Source of the DNA: Bremerella volcania
GTDB lineage: Bacteria; Planctomycetota; Planctomycetia; Pirellulales; Pirellulaceae
Direction: 5' to 3'
NCBI RefSeq assembly: GCF_007748115.1
Contig: NZ_CP036289.1
Coordinates: forward strand, 2,108,001-2,172,000
DNA: 64,000 nucleotides
Below, piece by piece: positions 1 through 7,495 of this stretch. The position numbers and the translations under genes were made by a program. The number at the start of each line of letters is the position of its first letter. Position 1 is the stretch's first letter. The notes beneath the pieces were generated by a model. It searched no databases. It saw only the letters and a program-made list of their open reading frames with translations, and was not told the origin of the DNA.

Positions 1-314
1 TTTCTAGCAGATGGGCAATATTGGACAAGACAACTACTATTCTAACGCAGAAAACCAGCAATACTCTTTGGCTTCCGCTTTCTTTGCACTTCGGAAAACG
101 AACGTGGATCTTGCGTAAGTTCGTTCCTGCCGGCCCAGACCGAGGCGCATTTATATCGATTGTCTCGATTTAACGTCAACTAGTGAAGTAAGTTAGCTAG
201 AATTCGGATGAAGGTTTGGTTGTCATTCGGTAACGAACCAAGCAAAATACGAGTTTTCCGACGAGTGGCTGGGCAAAATATGCAGGCCACGTCGCCCTTG
301 GGCAAAGGCGAATT
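1..314. other. Intergenic region upstream of ribF
   Basis: No convincing gene was found here. A 35-codon frame opening at position 11 follows an in-frame stop at 5-7, has no ribosome-binding site and resembles nothing known. The stretch is AT-richer than the coding DNA around it and probably holds the ribF promoter, but no good -35/-10 pair stands out. Confidence 0.4.
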
Positions 315-1265
315 GTGCAACTTTATCGGGACCTGGATTCACTTTCGACAGAAATCCGAAGCGGAGCGCTAACGATCGGCAACTTCGATGGCGTTCACTT
401 GGGACACGCCAAGATTGCGCAGCAAGTGCGGAAGCGAGCTGACGAAGTTGCCGGCCCGGCGGTTGTGTTTACGTTCGATCCCCATCCGGTGCGGCTTCTT
501 CGCCCGGAATTGGCTCCGCCCCCCCTTACCTGGACACGGCGCAAGGTCGAGCTTCTCGGTCAACTCGGCATCGATGCCGTCATCGCATATCCCACCACGC
601 CCGAGCTTCTGCAGTTAACGCCGGACGAATTCTTCCAGCAGATCATCGTGCAGAAGATGGCTGCCAAGGCAATGGTTGAAGGGCCCAATTTTAATTTTGG
701 AAAAGACCGCGCCGGCGACGTCAAAACATTAGAAGCATTATGCCTGAAGAACGGCATCCTGCTGGATATCGTCGAGCCCCTAACCCGCCCAGGCGAAACC
801 GAGTACGTCTCGAGCAGCCGCATTCGCAAGCTGATCGCTCAGGGTAATGTCCAGCTGGCCTGCGAGATGTTGACGCAGCCGTATCGCATCCGCGGAATGG
901 TCACGCACGGAGCCGGCCGCGGAGCAAATCTAGGGTTCGCGACCGCCAACCTGGAAGCGGTCGATACGCTGGTGCCTGAGATGGGGGTTTACGCCGGAAT
1001 GAGTTATCGGGGGGACGATGCGTACGCCGCCGCGATCAACATTGGTCCGAATCCCACGTTCGGCGAGAAGGCCCGCAAGATCGAGGTCCACCTGATCGAT
1101 TTTCAAGGATCGCTCTACGGCGAGCCGCTGGAAGTCTCGTTTCTGTCGCGCTTGCGCGATGTGACCACGTTTCCCGACGTCGATGCACTCAAGAACCAAC
1201 TCAATCAAGACATTCAAACCACGATCCAGACTTTTCAAAACTATCAGTCGAAGACTTCTTGTTAG
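315..1265 (+). CDS. ribF: Bifunctional riboflavin kinase / FAD synthetase
   Basis: Makes FMN from riboflavin and ATP, then adenylates it to FAD, in the cytoplasm. The N-terminal nucleotidyltransferase half carries the FAD-synthetase signature GNFDGVHLGH near residue 22. The C-terminal flavokinase half begins near residue 185 and carries the GAGRGANLGFATANL glycine-rich loop and the INIGPNPTF motif. At 316 aa it has the usual length for prokaryotic RibF. The start is GTG; no upstream ATG in frame fits better. nrnA follows after 15 nt, so the two are probably co-transcribed. The same two genes often sit together in the nusA-infB-rbfA-truB neighbourhood of other bacteria, but that block is not visible here. 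Confidence 0.95.
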   Translation: MQLYRDLDSLSTEIRSGALTIGNFDGVHLGHAKIAQQVRKRADEVAGPAVVFTFDPHPVRLLRPELAPPPLTWTRRKVELLGQLGIDAVIAYPTTPELLQLTPDEFFQQIIVQKMAAKAMVEGPNFNFGKDRAGDVKTLEALCLKNGILLDIVEPLTRPGETEYVSSSRIRKLIAQGNVQLACEMLTQPYRIRGMVTHGAGRGANLGFATANLEAVDTLVPEMGVYAGMSYRGDDAYAAAINIGPNPTFGEKARKIEVHLIDFQGSLYGEPLEVSFLSRLRDVTTFPDVDALKNQLNQDIQTTIQTFQNYQSKTSC

Positions 1266-1280
1266 ACTGCCTGAAGGACG

Positions 1281-2282
1281 ATGGAAACTCCCATGAATAT
1301 TGACTGGGCCGCACTGAGAGCGGCGATCGACGTTCCGCAGAGATTTGTCCTGACTAGCCACGTTCGTCCTGACTGCGACGCGCTGGGCAGCGAGCTGGGT
1401 ATGGCGGCCCTCCTTCGCCAGATGGGCAAAGAAGTGACGATCGTCAACGACTCCGAGACGCCAACGCACCTCGAATTCATCGACCCCGCCGGCGAGATCA
1501 AGCAGCTTGGCAAAGACGTCTCGCGAGAGGAAATCGTAAGCGGCTACGACGCGTTCATGGTGGTCGATACGAGTGCCTGGATTCAGCTAGGCGAAATGGC
1601 CGAGGTGATGAAGGAGTTTCGGGGCGTCAAGCTGGTGCTCGATCATCACGTCAGCCAGGACGATCTTGGAGGCGAGATGTTCAAAGACCCGAAGTGCGAG
1701 GCAACAGGTCGCCTGGTCTACGAAGCCTACAAGGCCTGGGACATGACCATGACGAAGGAAGTCGCGACGGTCCTGTTCACGGCGATTGCCACGGACACCG
1801 GTTGGTTCCGTTTTCCTTCGGTCAGCGGTTCGACCTATCGGGCGATCGGCGATCTGATCGATGCCGGAGCGGTGCCTAGCGAAATCTATGGGAATCTTTT
1901 CGAGAACGAGCGTCTCCAGCGGGTCAATTTACGGGGACGAATTCTGGCCAGTGCCAAGATCATTCACGACGGCAAGCTGGCCTACAGCATGGCGACCCAG
2001 CAGGACTTTGAAGAAACAGGCGCGACCCCCAGTGATACCGAAGATGCCATCAACAAGACGATGGCAGTGACTGGCGTCGAGGCGGCGATCTTGTTTGTCG
2101 AACTGCCCAATGGAGACGGCGTGAAAGCCAGTTTCCGGAGTCGCTCGTCGCTCGACGTCGCCAAGCTTGCCCAGCAGTTTGGCGGTGGCGGGCACGTCGC
2201 GGCCGCGGGGGCATTGGTCAAGAAGCCGCTGGACGAAACGGTCTCGATGCTGCTGGAAGCGACCGAACGAGCGATGGGCTAA
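1281..2282 (+). CDS. nrnA: DHH-family phosphoesterase, NrnA-like (nanoRNase / pAp phosphatase)
   Basis: A DHH/DHHA1 phosphoesterase, expected to degrade 2-5 nt RNA oligomers and possibly dephosphorylate pAp with bound Mn2+. Visible motifs are SHVRPDCDALGSE (the DxD metal site) near residue 26, VVDTSAW near 96, the family-naming LDHHVS near 117, and the DHHA1 substrate loop GGGGHVAAAGA near 302. Length (333 aa) is normal for NrnA. Two ATGs, at 1281 and 1293, are both possible; the first follows GAAGGA closely and the second has more standard spacing to GGA. It lies 15 nt after ribF and is very probably in the same transcript. Which substrate dominates in the cell cannot be read from the sequence. 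Confidence 0.92.
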   Translation: METPMNIDWAALRAAIDVPQRFVLTSHVRPDCDALGSELGMAALLRQMGKEVTIVNDSETPTHLEFIDPAGEIKQLGKDVSREEIVSGYDAFMVVDTSAWIQLGEMAEVMKEFRGVKLVLDHHVSQDDLGGEMFKDPKCEATGRLVYEAYKAWDMTMTKEVATVLFTAIATDTGWFRFPSVSGSTYRAIGDLIDAGAVPSEIYGNLFENERLQRVNLRGRILASAKIIHDGKLAYSMATQQDFEETGATPSDTEDAINKTMAVTGVEAAILFVELPNGDGVKASFRSRSSLDVAKLAQQFGGGGHVAAAGALVKKPLDETVSMLLEATERAMG

Positions 2283-2417
2283 TCTGCTAGCTCGATCGAT
2301 AGAATCGACCTTGACCGGATCTTTTTCCCAGCCCGCCAAATCGATTCAATCCGCATGCTCGCTGGTGCCGATAACGAGTGAAACCCCACTCACGTATCAC
2401 CAGAGAGTCGCTAGCAC

Positions 2418-3143
2418 ATGTGGTGCCCTCAGTGTCAAACCCAGGTTGCCGGAATTGCCTCGCCACGAGAGCAGTCGGCCTTGGTTTGCGCGAAGTGCCA
2501 AACGCGTCTCTCCACGGACACGAAATCGACGTCCCCCATGCCACGAAGCTCCGAGGCTTCCGTGCCGCTGCCTGGGATGCGACTCGATACGCACCGCATG
2601 CAAGTGACCCTCAGCCGGGTTGATCAACTGGTGCAGCGTTTTGGTGAAACGGCTGATTTCAAAGAGATGGCTCAGCGAATCCCGGCGAAGCGTGCTTCCC
2701 AGACGCAAGCGCTTCCCGATCAGGCTGTTTCGGCCGACACGGACGACGGCTTCCCGCTGCTTGCCTCGCTCAGTCTGGCTGGCGGCGTCATGCTGCTTGT
2801 CTGTGGCTGTTTCCTGGTCGTTTGGAGCGTGTTGGCCAAACGTCCGGAACTGTTCAATATCGGCTTTCCGATCGCCGTCATCTCGCTGGCCTGTATGGCC
2901 TTGGCGGCGTGTTTGTTCTTTCAAGATGCGTCCGGCAAGCAGGCCGAAACGCAGAAGTGGCTCGCCGATGTGCAGAATCAACTGGGCGGTATCCGCGACA
3001 TCGCCAACAACAGCCGGCACTCTTTAGGGTCGATCCCTGATCTGCCGGAGTCGACGGCACCTTCCACCAACGACCGCCTGGCCGAAGCGGAGGAGCGACT
3101 CAATGCGCTGCGTCGTCGCTTGAACGAATCGCGCAGCCGCTAA
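2418..3143 (+). CDS. Zinc-ribbon membrane protein with C-terminal coiled coil
   Basis: Function unknown. The protein (241 aa) starts with a CPQC ... CAKC pair (residues 3-27), which should bind one zinc ion. A polar linker follows, then two hydrophobic segments at about 115-138 and 146-166, and a C-terminal region rich in Glu, Arg and Leu heptads that should form a coiled coil. This suggests a small integral membrane protein with the ribbon and coiled coil on the same side, probably cytoplasmic. It is convergent with the next gene and shares its stop with it through a 4-bp overlap (CTAA at 3140-3143). Two further CxxC proteins follow directly on the opposite strand. Confidence 0.75.
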   Translation: MWCPQCQTQVAGIASPREQSALVCAKCQTRLSTDTKSTSPMPRSSEASVPLPGMRLDTHRMQVTLSRVDQLVQRFGETADFKEMAQRIPAKRASQTQALPDQAVSADTDDGFPLLASLSLAGGVMLLVCGCFLVVWSVLAKRPELFNIGFPIAVISLACMALAACLFFQDASGKQAETQKWLADVQNQLGGIRDIANNSRHSLGSIPDLPESTAPSTNDRLAEAEERLNALRRRLNESRSR

Positions 3144-3409
3144 CGCTTTCTCGGATCGAGGTCCATGATCAGCAATTGGCACGCCTGGCAGTGAAAGCTG
3201 GGAACTTTGCTCATCACTTGGAAGAATCTCGGTCTCGCCAAATTCTTGCCGAACGAGAGAAACTTCTTGTACCAAGGTCGTGTCGGATCGTCCCAGCCGA
3301 TGTACGCCGTCCGGATCGTTCCGGCTTGCATCGACTCACCGCATCCAGGGCATACGCATTCTGGTTCACGAACTTCGGTATCAATCGGAGATTCGAAGGG
3401 ATTATTCAT
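3140..3409 (-). CDS. Small zinc-ribbon protein (DUF6487-like)
   Basis: An 89-aa cytoplasmic protein with no membrane segment. Four cysteines in two CxxC pairs (CPGC near residue 20 and CQAC near 74) frame the sequence, as in the small family of bacterial ribbon proteins described under DUF6487/PF20097; that assignment is from memory of the pattern and is tentative. Between the pairs lies an aromatic stretch with basic residues. It lies 6 nt downstream of the decapeptide-repeat gene and is probably co-transcribed with it. Its stop codon overlaps that of the convergent upstream gene. No enzyme motif is present. Confidence 0.7.
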   Translation of the reverse strand: MNNPFESPIDTEVREPECVCPGCGESMQAGTIRTAYIGWDDPTRPWYKKFLSFGKNLARPRFFQVMSKVPSFHCQACQLLIMDLDPRKR

Positions 3410-3415
3410 TGCTGC

Positions 3416-3820
3416 CTACAGAAAATTATCCAGCGGAATAATCAACTGGCCAATTCCCTTGTAGAGTACACCTATCTGGCAGATGCCGTAGGCGGCGAGC
3501 GTAAATTGCGCGATGGTCGCCCCAGCGAACGTAAATTGTCCGAGGGTAATCATGCCGACTCCAAACTGGGCGATCGTGATGATGCCATAGCCAAACTGGC
3601 CGATCGCAATCACGCCGTTGGCAACGACGGGCGTACCGTTGCTGCGATACTTGAACGAAATGTGCAAGAGCGGAAGCCCGAACAGTTTGGCACCCGACTT
3701 GTACTCGAAGCCATACCCATCCCACGTTTCGAGATAAGGGTAAGGGGCTCCGCACTGGGGGCACGAACGCGCCGAAAAGCTCACTTCGTTGCCGCAATCG
3801 CGACAGGGTGTGGTTGCCAT
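3416..3820 (-). CDS. Zinc-ribbon protein with six 10-residue GQF-type repeats
   Basis: A 134-aa protein of unknown function. It opens with a zinc ribbon (C6, C9, C20, C23 from the ATG at 3820). A middle segment of about 30 residues follows. Residues 67-126 then form six uninterrupted 10-residue repeats with Gln at position 9 of each unit (75, 85, 95, 105, 115, 125), followed by Phe, Ile or Leu and preceded by Ile/Leu and a small residue, for example GIITIAQFGV. Such strict periodicity suggests a solenoid or a membrane-lying stack rather than ordinary transmembrane helices, but this is inference. A GTG at 3832 would add four residues. The downstream gene starts after 6 nt. Confidence 0.75.
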   Translation of the reverse strand: MATTPCRDCGNEVSFSARSCPQCGAPYPYLETWDGYGFEYKSGAKLFGLPLLHISFKYRSNGTPVVANGVIAIGQFGYGIITIAQFGVGMITLGQFTFAGATIAQFTLAAYGICQIGVLYKGIGQLIIPLDNFL

Positions 3821-4145
3821 GAAAAGTGCCACGAATGAAAAGAGTGGGATGTAAGCGCCTACAAATGTAGCGTCATCGAGACTCTATCTGCAAAGTATTC
3901 GCCGCGACTTGAGAATTCTTGGAACCAAGAACGAGATGTGCCTCACCCTGCCCATTCGCCTCGGAGGGATCGAGGTACAACGGCTGGGGTGAGGCAACGC
4001 TACGGCGTCGTTTCGTCGTCTCGATCCAGGCAGGAAAAGTGTTCCAACAAGAGGCAGATGGGTGCGGTACGAAGCGATTCGCAGTGCCCGGGACGGCAAC
4101 GGCAAATCAACCCATCTACCTCTTGTGATGATCGAAGGGTTCTCC
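3821..4145. repeat. Intergenic region with two nested inverted repeats, 3' of nirB
   Basis: There is no gene in this gap. It holds two palindromic structures. One has perfect 10-bp arms (3939-3948 and 3987-3996, TGCCTCACCC / GGGTGAGGCA) with a smaller hairpin CCTCG/CGAGG inside. The other has 16-bp arms with one mismatch (4048-4063 and 4110-4125, CAAGAGGCAGATGGGT type) about 20 nt beyond the nirB stop. Neither is followed by a T-run on the minus strand, so they are not standard intrinsic terminators. They could still stabilise the nirB 3' end, or be members of a dispersed palindrome family. Confidence 0.6.
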
Positions 4146-7100
4146 TCAACCCCCGACACATGCCATCTGGCGACTCTTTTCCGCATCGCACGCTGAAATG
4201 CAGTGAAGGTTAGTCGCCAAGGTGGCGTTCAATGTTTCTTGCGGTGGAAGTTGCACGAAGACGGTCCCGTCTTCCACCTTGACTTTGAAGGTCTGCAGTT
4301 TGAAGTCTTCGCCTGACAGACATTCGCCAGATTCGAGCGAGAAGGTCTTCTTATGCAGCGGACAGGCCACCTTCGGCACGCCGCCGGCGTCGCCGATGAT
4401 GCCGCGGGAAAGAACGAACGCATTCTTGTGCGGGCACATGTTCTGGCAGGCATACCAATCGCTGTGGGTCGTGGCTCGGAAGACGGCGATTTGGACGTCG
4501 CCATATTTGACCGCGGCACCGCCGTTGATCGGGAAGTCGGCCTCCTTGCCCATGCTGACCCACGCGAGCTCTTCCTCGCCGGCGGGATCGTGCGAGATCG
4601 TTTCGCCGTTGAGGCCTTTGAGTTCCACCAGGCTGACGCCGTTGTCGGGCCAGTCGGCGGGACGCTGCTGGTCACGTTCGGTGATGATCTCGATGCCCAG
4701 TTCGCTTTCGTCGGTGTTGACGAACTGCTTGAAGAAGGCCCGCTTCTCGGGATCTTCCACGACCGTCTTCCATTCGCACTGATAGGTATCGATCAGCATC
4801 TGCATCCGGGCTTCCAGTTCCTCGCAGATATTCAGCGAGTCGTTGATCACCACGTCGCGAATGTGGTCGAGCCCTCCCTCCATCTTTTCCAGCCAAACGC
4901 TGGTACGGGTCAGCTTGTCGGCGGTCATGATGTAGTACATCAGGAAACGATCCATGTACTTCACCGCCGTTTCTTCGTCGATGTCGGCGACCAGAAGGTC
5001 GGCATGCCGAGGACTGGCTCCGCCGTTGCCACACACATAGAGGTTGTAACCGTTCTCGGTAGCGATCAGGCCGACGTCTTTTCCTTGGGCTTCCGCACAT
5101 TCGCGTACGCACCCGCTGACCGCGAATTTCAGCTTATGGGGGGCGCGAATGCCTCGGTAACGGTTTTCGATCCGAATCGCAAAACCGACCGAATCACCGA
5201 CCCCGTAGCGGCACCAGGTGCTACCGACGCAGCTCTTGACCGTTCGCACGGCTTTGCCGTAGGCATGGCCACTCTCGAATCCGGCATCGATCAATTCAGA
5301 CCAGATATCGGGTAGGTCTTGTACCTTGGCTCCAAACAAGTCGACACGCTGACCGCCGGTGATCTTGGTGTACAGATGGTACTTCTTGGCCACCTCGCCG
5401 AGGACAATCAGCTTGTCAGGCGTAATCTCACCACCGGGAACTCGCGGGACCACGCTGTAAGTGGCATCGCGCTGAATATTGGCCAGGAAGCGATCGTTGG
5501 TGTCTTGCAGCGTCTTGTGCGACGCTTCCAGAATGTGGTCGTTCCAGAGCGAAGCGAAGATCGACGCGGCGGCCGGCTTGCAGATCTCGCAACCATCCCC
5601 CTTGCCGTGCGAAGCCAGCAGGTCGTCGAACGTTTTGATCTCTTTGATTTTGACGATCTCGAACAACTCTTGTCGCGAGTAAGCGAAGTGTTCGCACAGG
5701 TCTTTGCTCAGCGTCTTGCCGGCGGCGGCAAGCTCGGCCGTAAGGATATCGGTTACCAACGGCATGCAGCCGCCGCAACCACCCCCGGCCGAGGTGCACT
5801 TCTTGACCTCCGCAGGCGTCATCAAGTCGTTGTCGCGAATCGCCGCACAGATCTGTCCCTTGGTCACGTTATTGCAGGAACAAATCTGAGCGCTGTCCGG
5901 CATGCTTTCGGCACCACCCAGCGCGGAAGCACCACCACCATTCCCGCTGGTGCCCATCAAATCGCTGGGGGAACAGGGTAATGGATCGCCACTTTTCGCG
6001 AAGACAGAAAACGTGCCGTATTCGGAGGCATCGCCCACCAGGATCCCGCCCAGCAAGGTTTTGCCATCCTTGCTGAACAGCAGCTTCTTGTACGTTCCTT
6101 GGAAGGGGTCTTCGACGACCAGCGACTTGCTGACGTCTTCGCTGGCTTCGTAGTTGCCGAAGCTGGCCACGTCGACCCCCATCAGCTTCAGCTTGGTCGA
6201 GAGATCCGTCCCGCTGAACTTCAGGTCTTGTCCGCACAGATTGCCGGCGACGATCTCGGCCATCTCGTAACCTGGGGCGACCAGGCCGTAAATCATGCCC
6301 GAGTGCAACGCGACTTCACCGATGGCAAAGATATTGGGATCGGACGTTCGCAGGTGGTCGTCGACCGAAACACCGCCGCGCGGTCCGATATCGAGTCCTG
6401 CTTCCTTGGCGACATCATCACGGGGACGAATGCCGGCCGAGACGATGATCATGTCGACATCCAGGTCGGTATCGTCGGTGAAGACCATCTTCTCGACTTT
6501 GCCATCCCCTTGGATCTCCTTCGTTCCCTTATTGAGATGAACGTCGACGCCCAGTTCCTCGATCTTTTGAACCAACACCTTCGAGCCGCGGTCGTCGACC
6601 TGGCGGGGCATCAGGCGTGGGGCGAATTCGATCACGTGGGTTTTCAAACCCAGGTCGAACGCCGCTTTGGCCGCTTCCAGGCCGAGCAGGCCCCCACCGA
6701 TCACGGCACAGGTTTTGGCCGTCTTGCCGTGCTCGATGATTTTCTCGAGGTCTTCGATGGTGCGGTAAACGTAAACGCCGTGCTTGTTGATCCCTTCGAC
6801 CGGCGGGACGAAAGGGTACGATCCGGTGGCCAGCACGACTTTGTCGTAAGGGATCTCGGCGCCTTTCTCGGAGTAGACGACCTGCTTCTCACGATCGATC
6901 TTGTGAGCGCGGTCTCCCAGGTGAAGCTCGATGCCGTGCTCGTGGTACCACTCAAGCCGGGCGATCATCAGCTTCTCTGCGTCGCGATGGGCGAAGAAGG
7001 AGGTCAGACCGACGCGATCGTAAGCGGCGCGTGGTTCTTCGCAGAAGGTGACGATTTTGTATTGTCGTGCTTGATCGAAGTCGACGAGCTTCTCGACGAA

Positions 7101-7160
7101 CCGATGCCCGACCATGCCATTGCCGATCACCACAATGGTTTGCTGATCGTCTGTCACCAT
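4146..7160 (-). CDS. nirB: Assimilatory-type nitrite reductase, NirB fused to NirD (Rieske)
   Basis: Reduces nitrite to ammonium with NAD(P)H in the cytoplasm. Domain order over 1004 aa: FAD/NAD-binding oxidoreductase (GNGMVGHRF near 13, second Rossmann motif GGGLLG near 155); BFD-like [2Fe-2S] domain (C427, C429, C462, C465) with a further CxxC at 524-527; nitrite/sulfite reductase ferredoxin-like half-domains with siroheme/[4Fe-4S] ligands C644, C650, C684 and C688; and a C-terminal NirD-like Rieske domain (about 865-971) with the full ligand set C909, H911, C933 and H936. Large and small subunits are usually separate genes; here they are one chain. The E. coli NirD lacks Rieske ligands (from memory), so this domain should carry a cluster. 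No nitrite transporter or nitrate reductase is adjacent. Confidence 0.93.
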   Translation of the reverse strand: MVTDDQQTIVVIGNGMVGHRFVEKLVDFDQARQYKIVTFCEEPRAAYDRVGLTSFFAHRDAEKLMIARLEWYHEHGIELHLGDRAHKIDREKQVVYSEKGAEIPYDKVVLATGSYPFVPPVEGINKHGVYVYRTIEDLEKIIEHGKTAKTCAVIGGGLLGLEAAKAAFDLGLKTHVIEFAPRLMPRQVDDRGSKVLVQKIEELGVDVHLNKGTKEIQGDGKVEKMVFTDDTDLDVDMIIVSAGIRPRDDVAKEAGLDIGPRGGVSVDDHLRTSDPNIFAIGEVALHSGMIYGLVAPGYEMAEIVAGNLCGQDLKFSGTDLSTKLKLMGVDVASFGNYEASEDVSKSLVVEDPFQGTYKKLLFSKDGKTLLGGILVGDASEYGTFSVFAKSGDPLPCSPSDLMGTSGNGGGASALGGAESMPDSAQICSCNNVTKGQICAAIRDNDLMTPAEVKKCTSAGGGCGGCMPLVTDILTAELAAAGKTLSKDLCEHFAYSRQELFEIVKIKEIKTFDDLLASHGKGDGCEICKPAAASIFASLWNDHILEASHKTLQDTNDRFLANIQRDATYSVVPRVPGGEITPDKLIVLGEVAKKYHLYTKITGGQRVDLFGAKVQDLPDIWSELIDAGFESGHAYGKAVRTVKSCVGSTWCRYGVGDSVGFAIRIENRYRGIRAPHKLKFAVSGCVRECAEAQGKDVGLIATENGYNLYVCGNGGASPRHADLLVADIDEETAVKYMDRFLMYYIMTADKLTRTSVWLEKMEGGLDHIRDVVINDSLNICEELEARMQMLIDTYQCEWKTVVEDPEKRAFFKQFVNTDESELGIEIITERDQQRPADWPDNGVSLVELKGLNGETISHDPAGEEELAWVSMGKEADFPINGGAAVKYGDVQIAVFRATTHSDWYACQNMCPHKNAFVLSRGIIGDAGGVPKVACPLHKKTFSLESGECLSGEDFKLQTFKVKVEDGTVFVQLPPQETLNATLATNLHCISACDAEKSRQMACVGG

Positions 7161-7495
7161 AAGATGGATTCCCTCGTTTAGGATGCACTTGCGCAGTTTG
7201 CCGTCAGGTGGAACGCAAGCGGTGTGCCCAGTTGGGATGAGGAATCTTTCGTCGATCGCTGCAGGCGTATAACTGCTTTATGAAAAACGACTTATGGAAT
7301 GCCAGAAAGAAAGTGGCTTCGTTTCGTCCACCCGTGGCAAAGAAATGATCGGCAGGAAAAAACTTGCCTGCTGCGCCCCTGCGCAGGTGAATGCAGGCGT
7401 CTCTCGCAATGTGAGCGACCGAAGGGCGCACCAGGAAGCCAACGGCTGAGAGTGCCTCGGCCAGCGACCAGGCGACTGGAAAGCAACTCTGGGTC
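7161..7495. other. Intergenic region between nirB and the tetraheme lipoprotein gene
   Basis: Short frames exist on both strands but none has a plausible start region or recognisable product. It should contain the nirB promoter (nirB is read away from it) and the 3' end of the lipoprotein transcript. A compact hairpin, CTGCGC-CCCT-GCGCAG at 7371-7386, is the only obvious structure. Confidence 0.4.
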
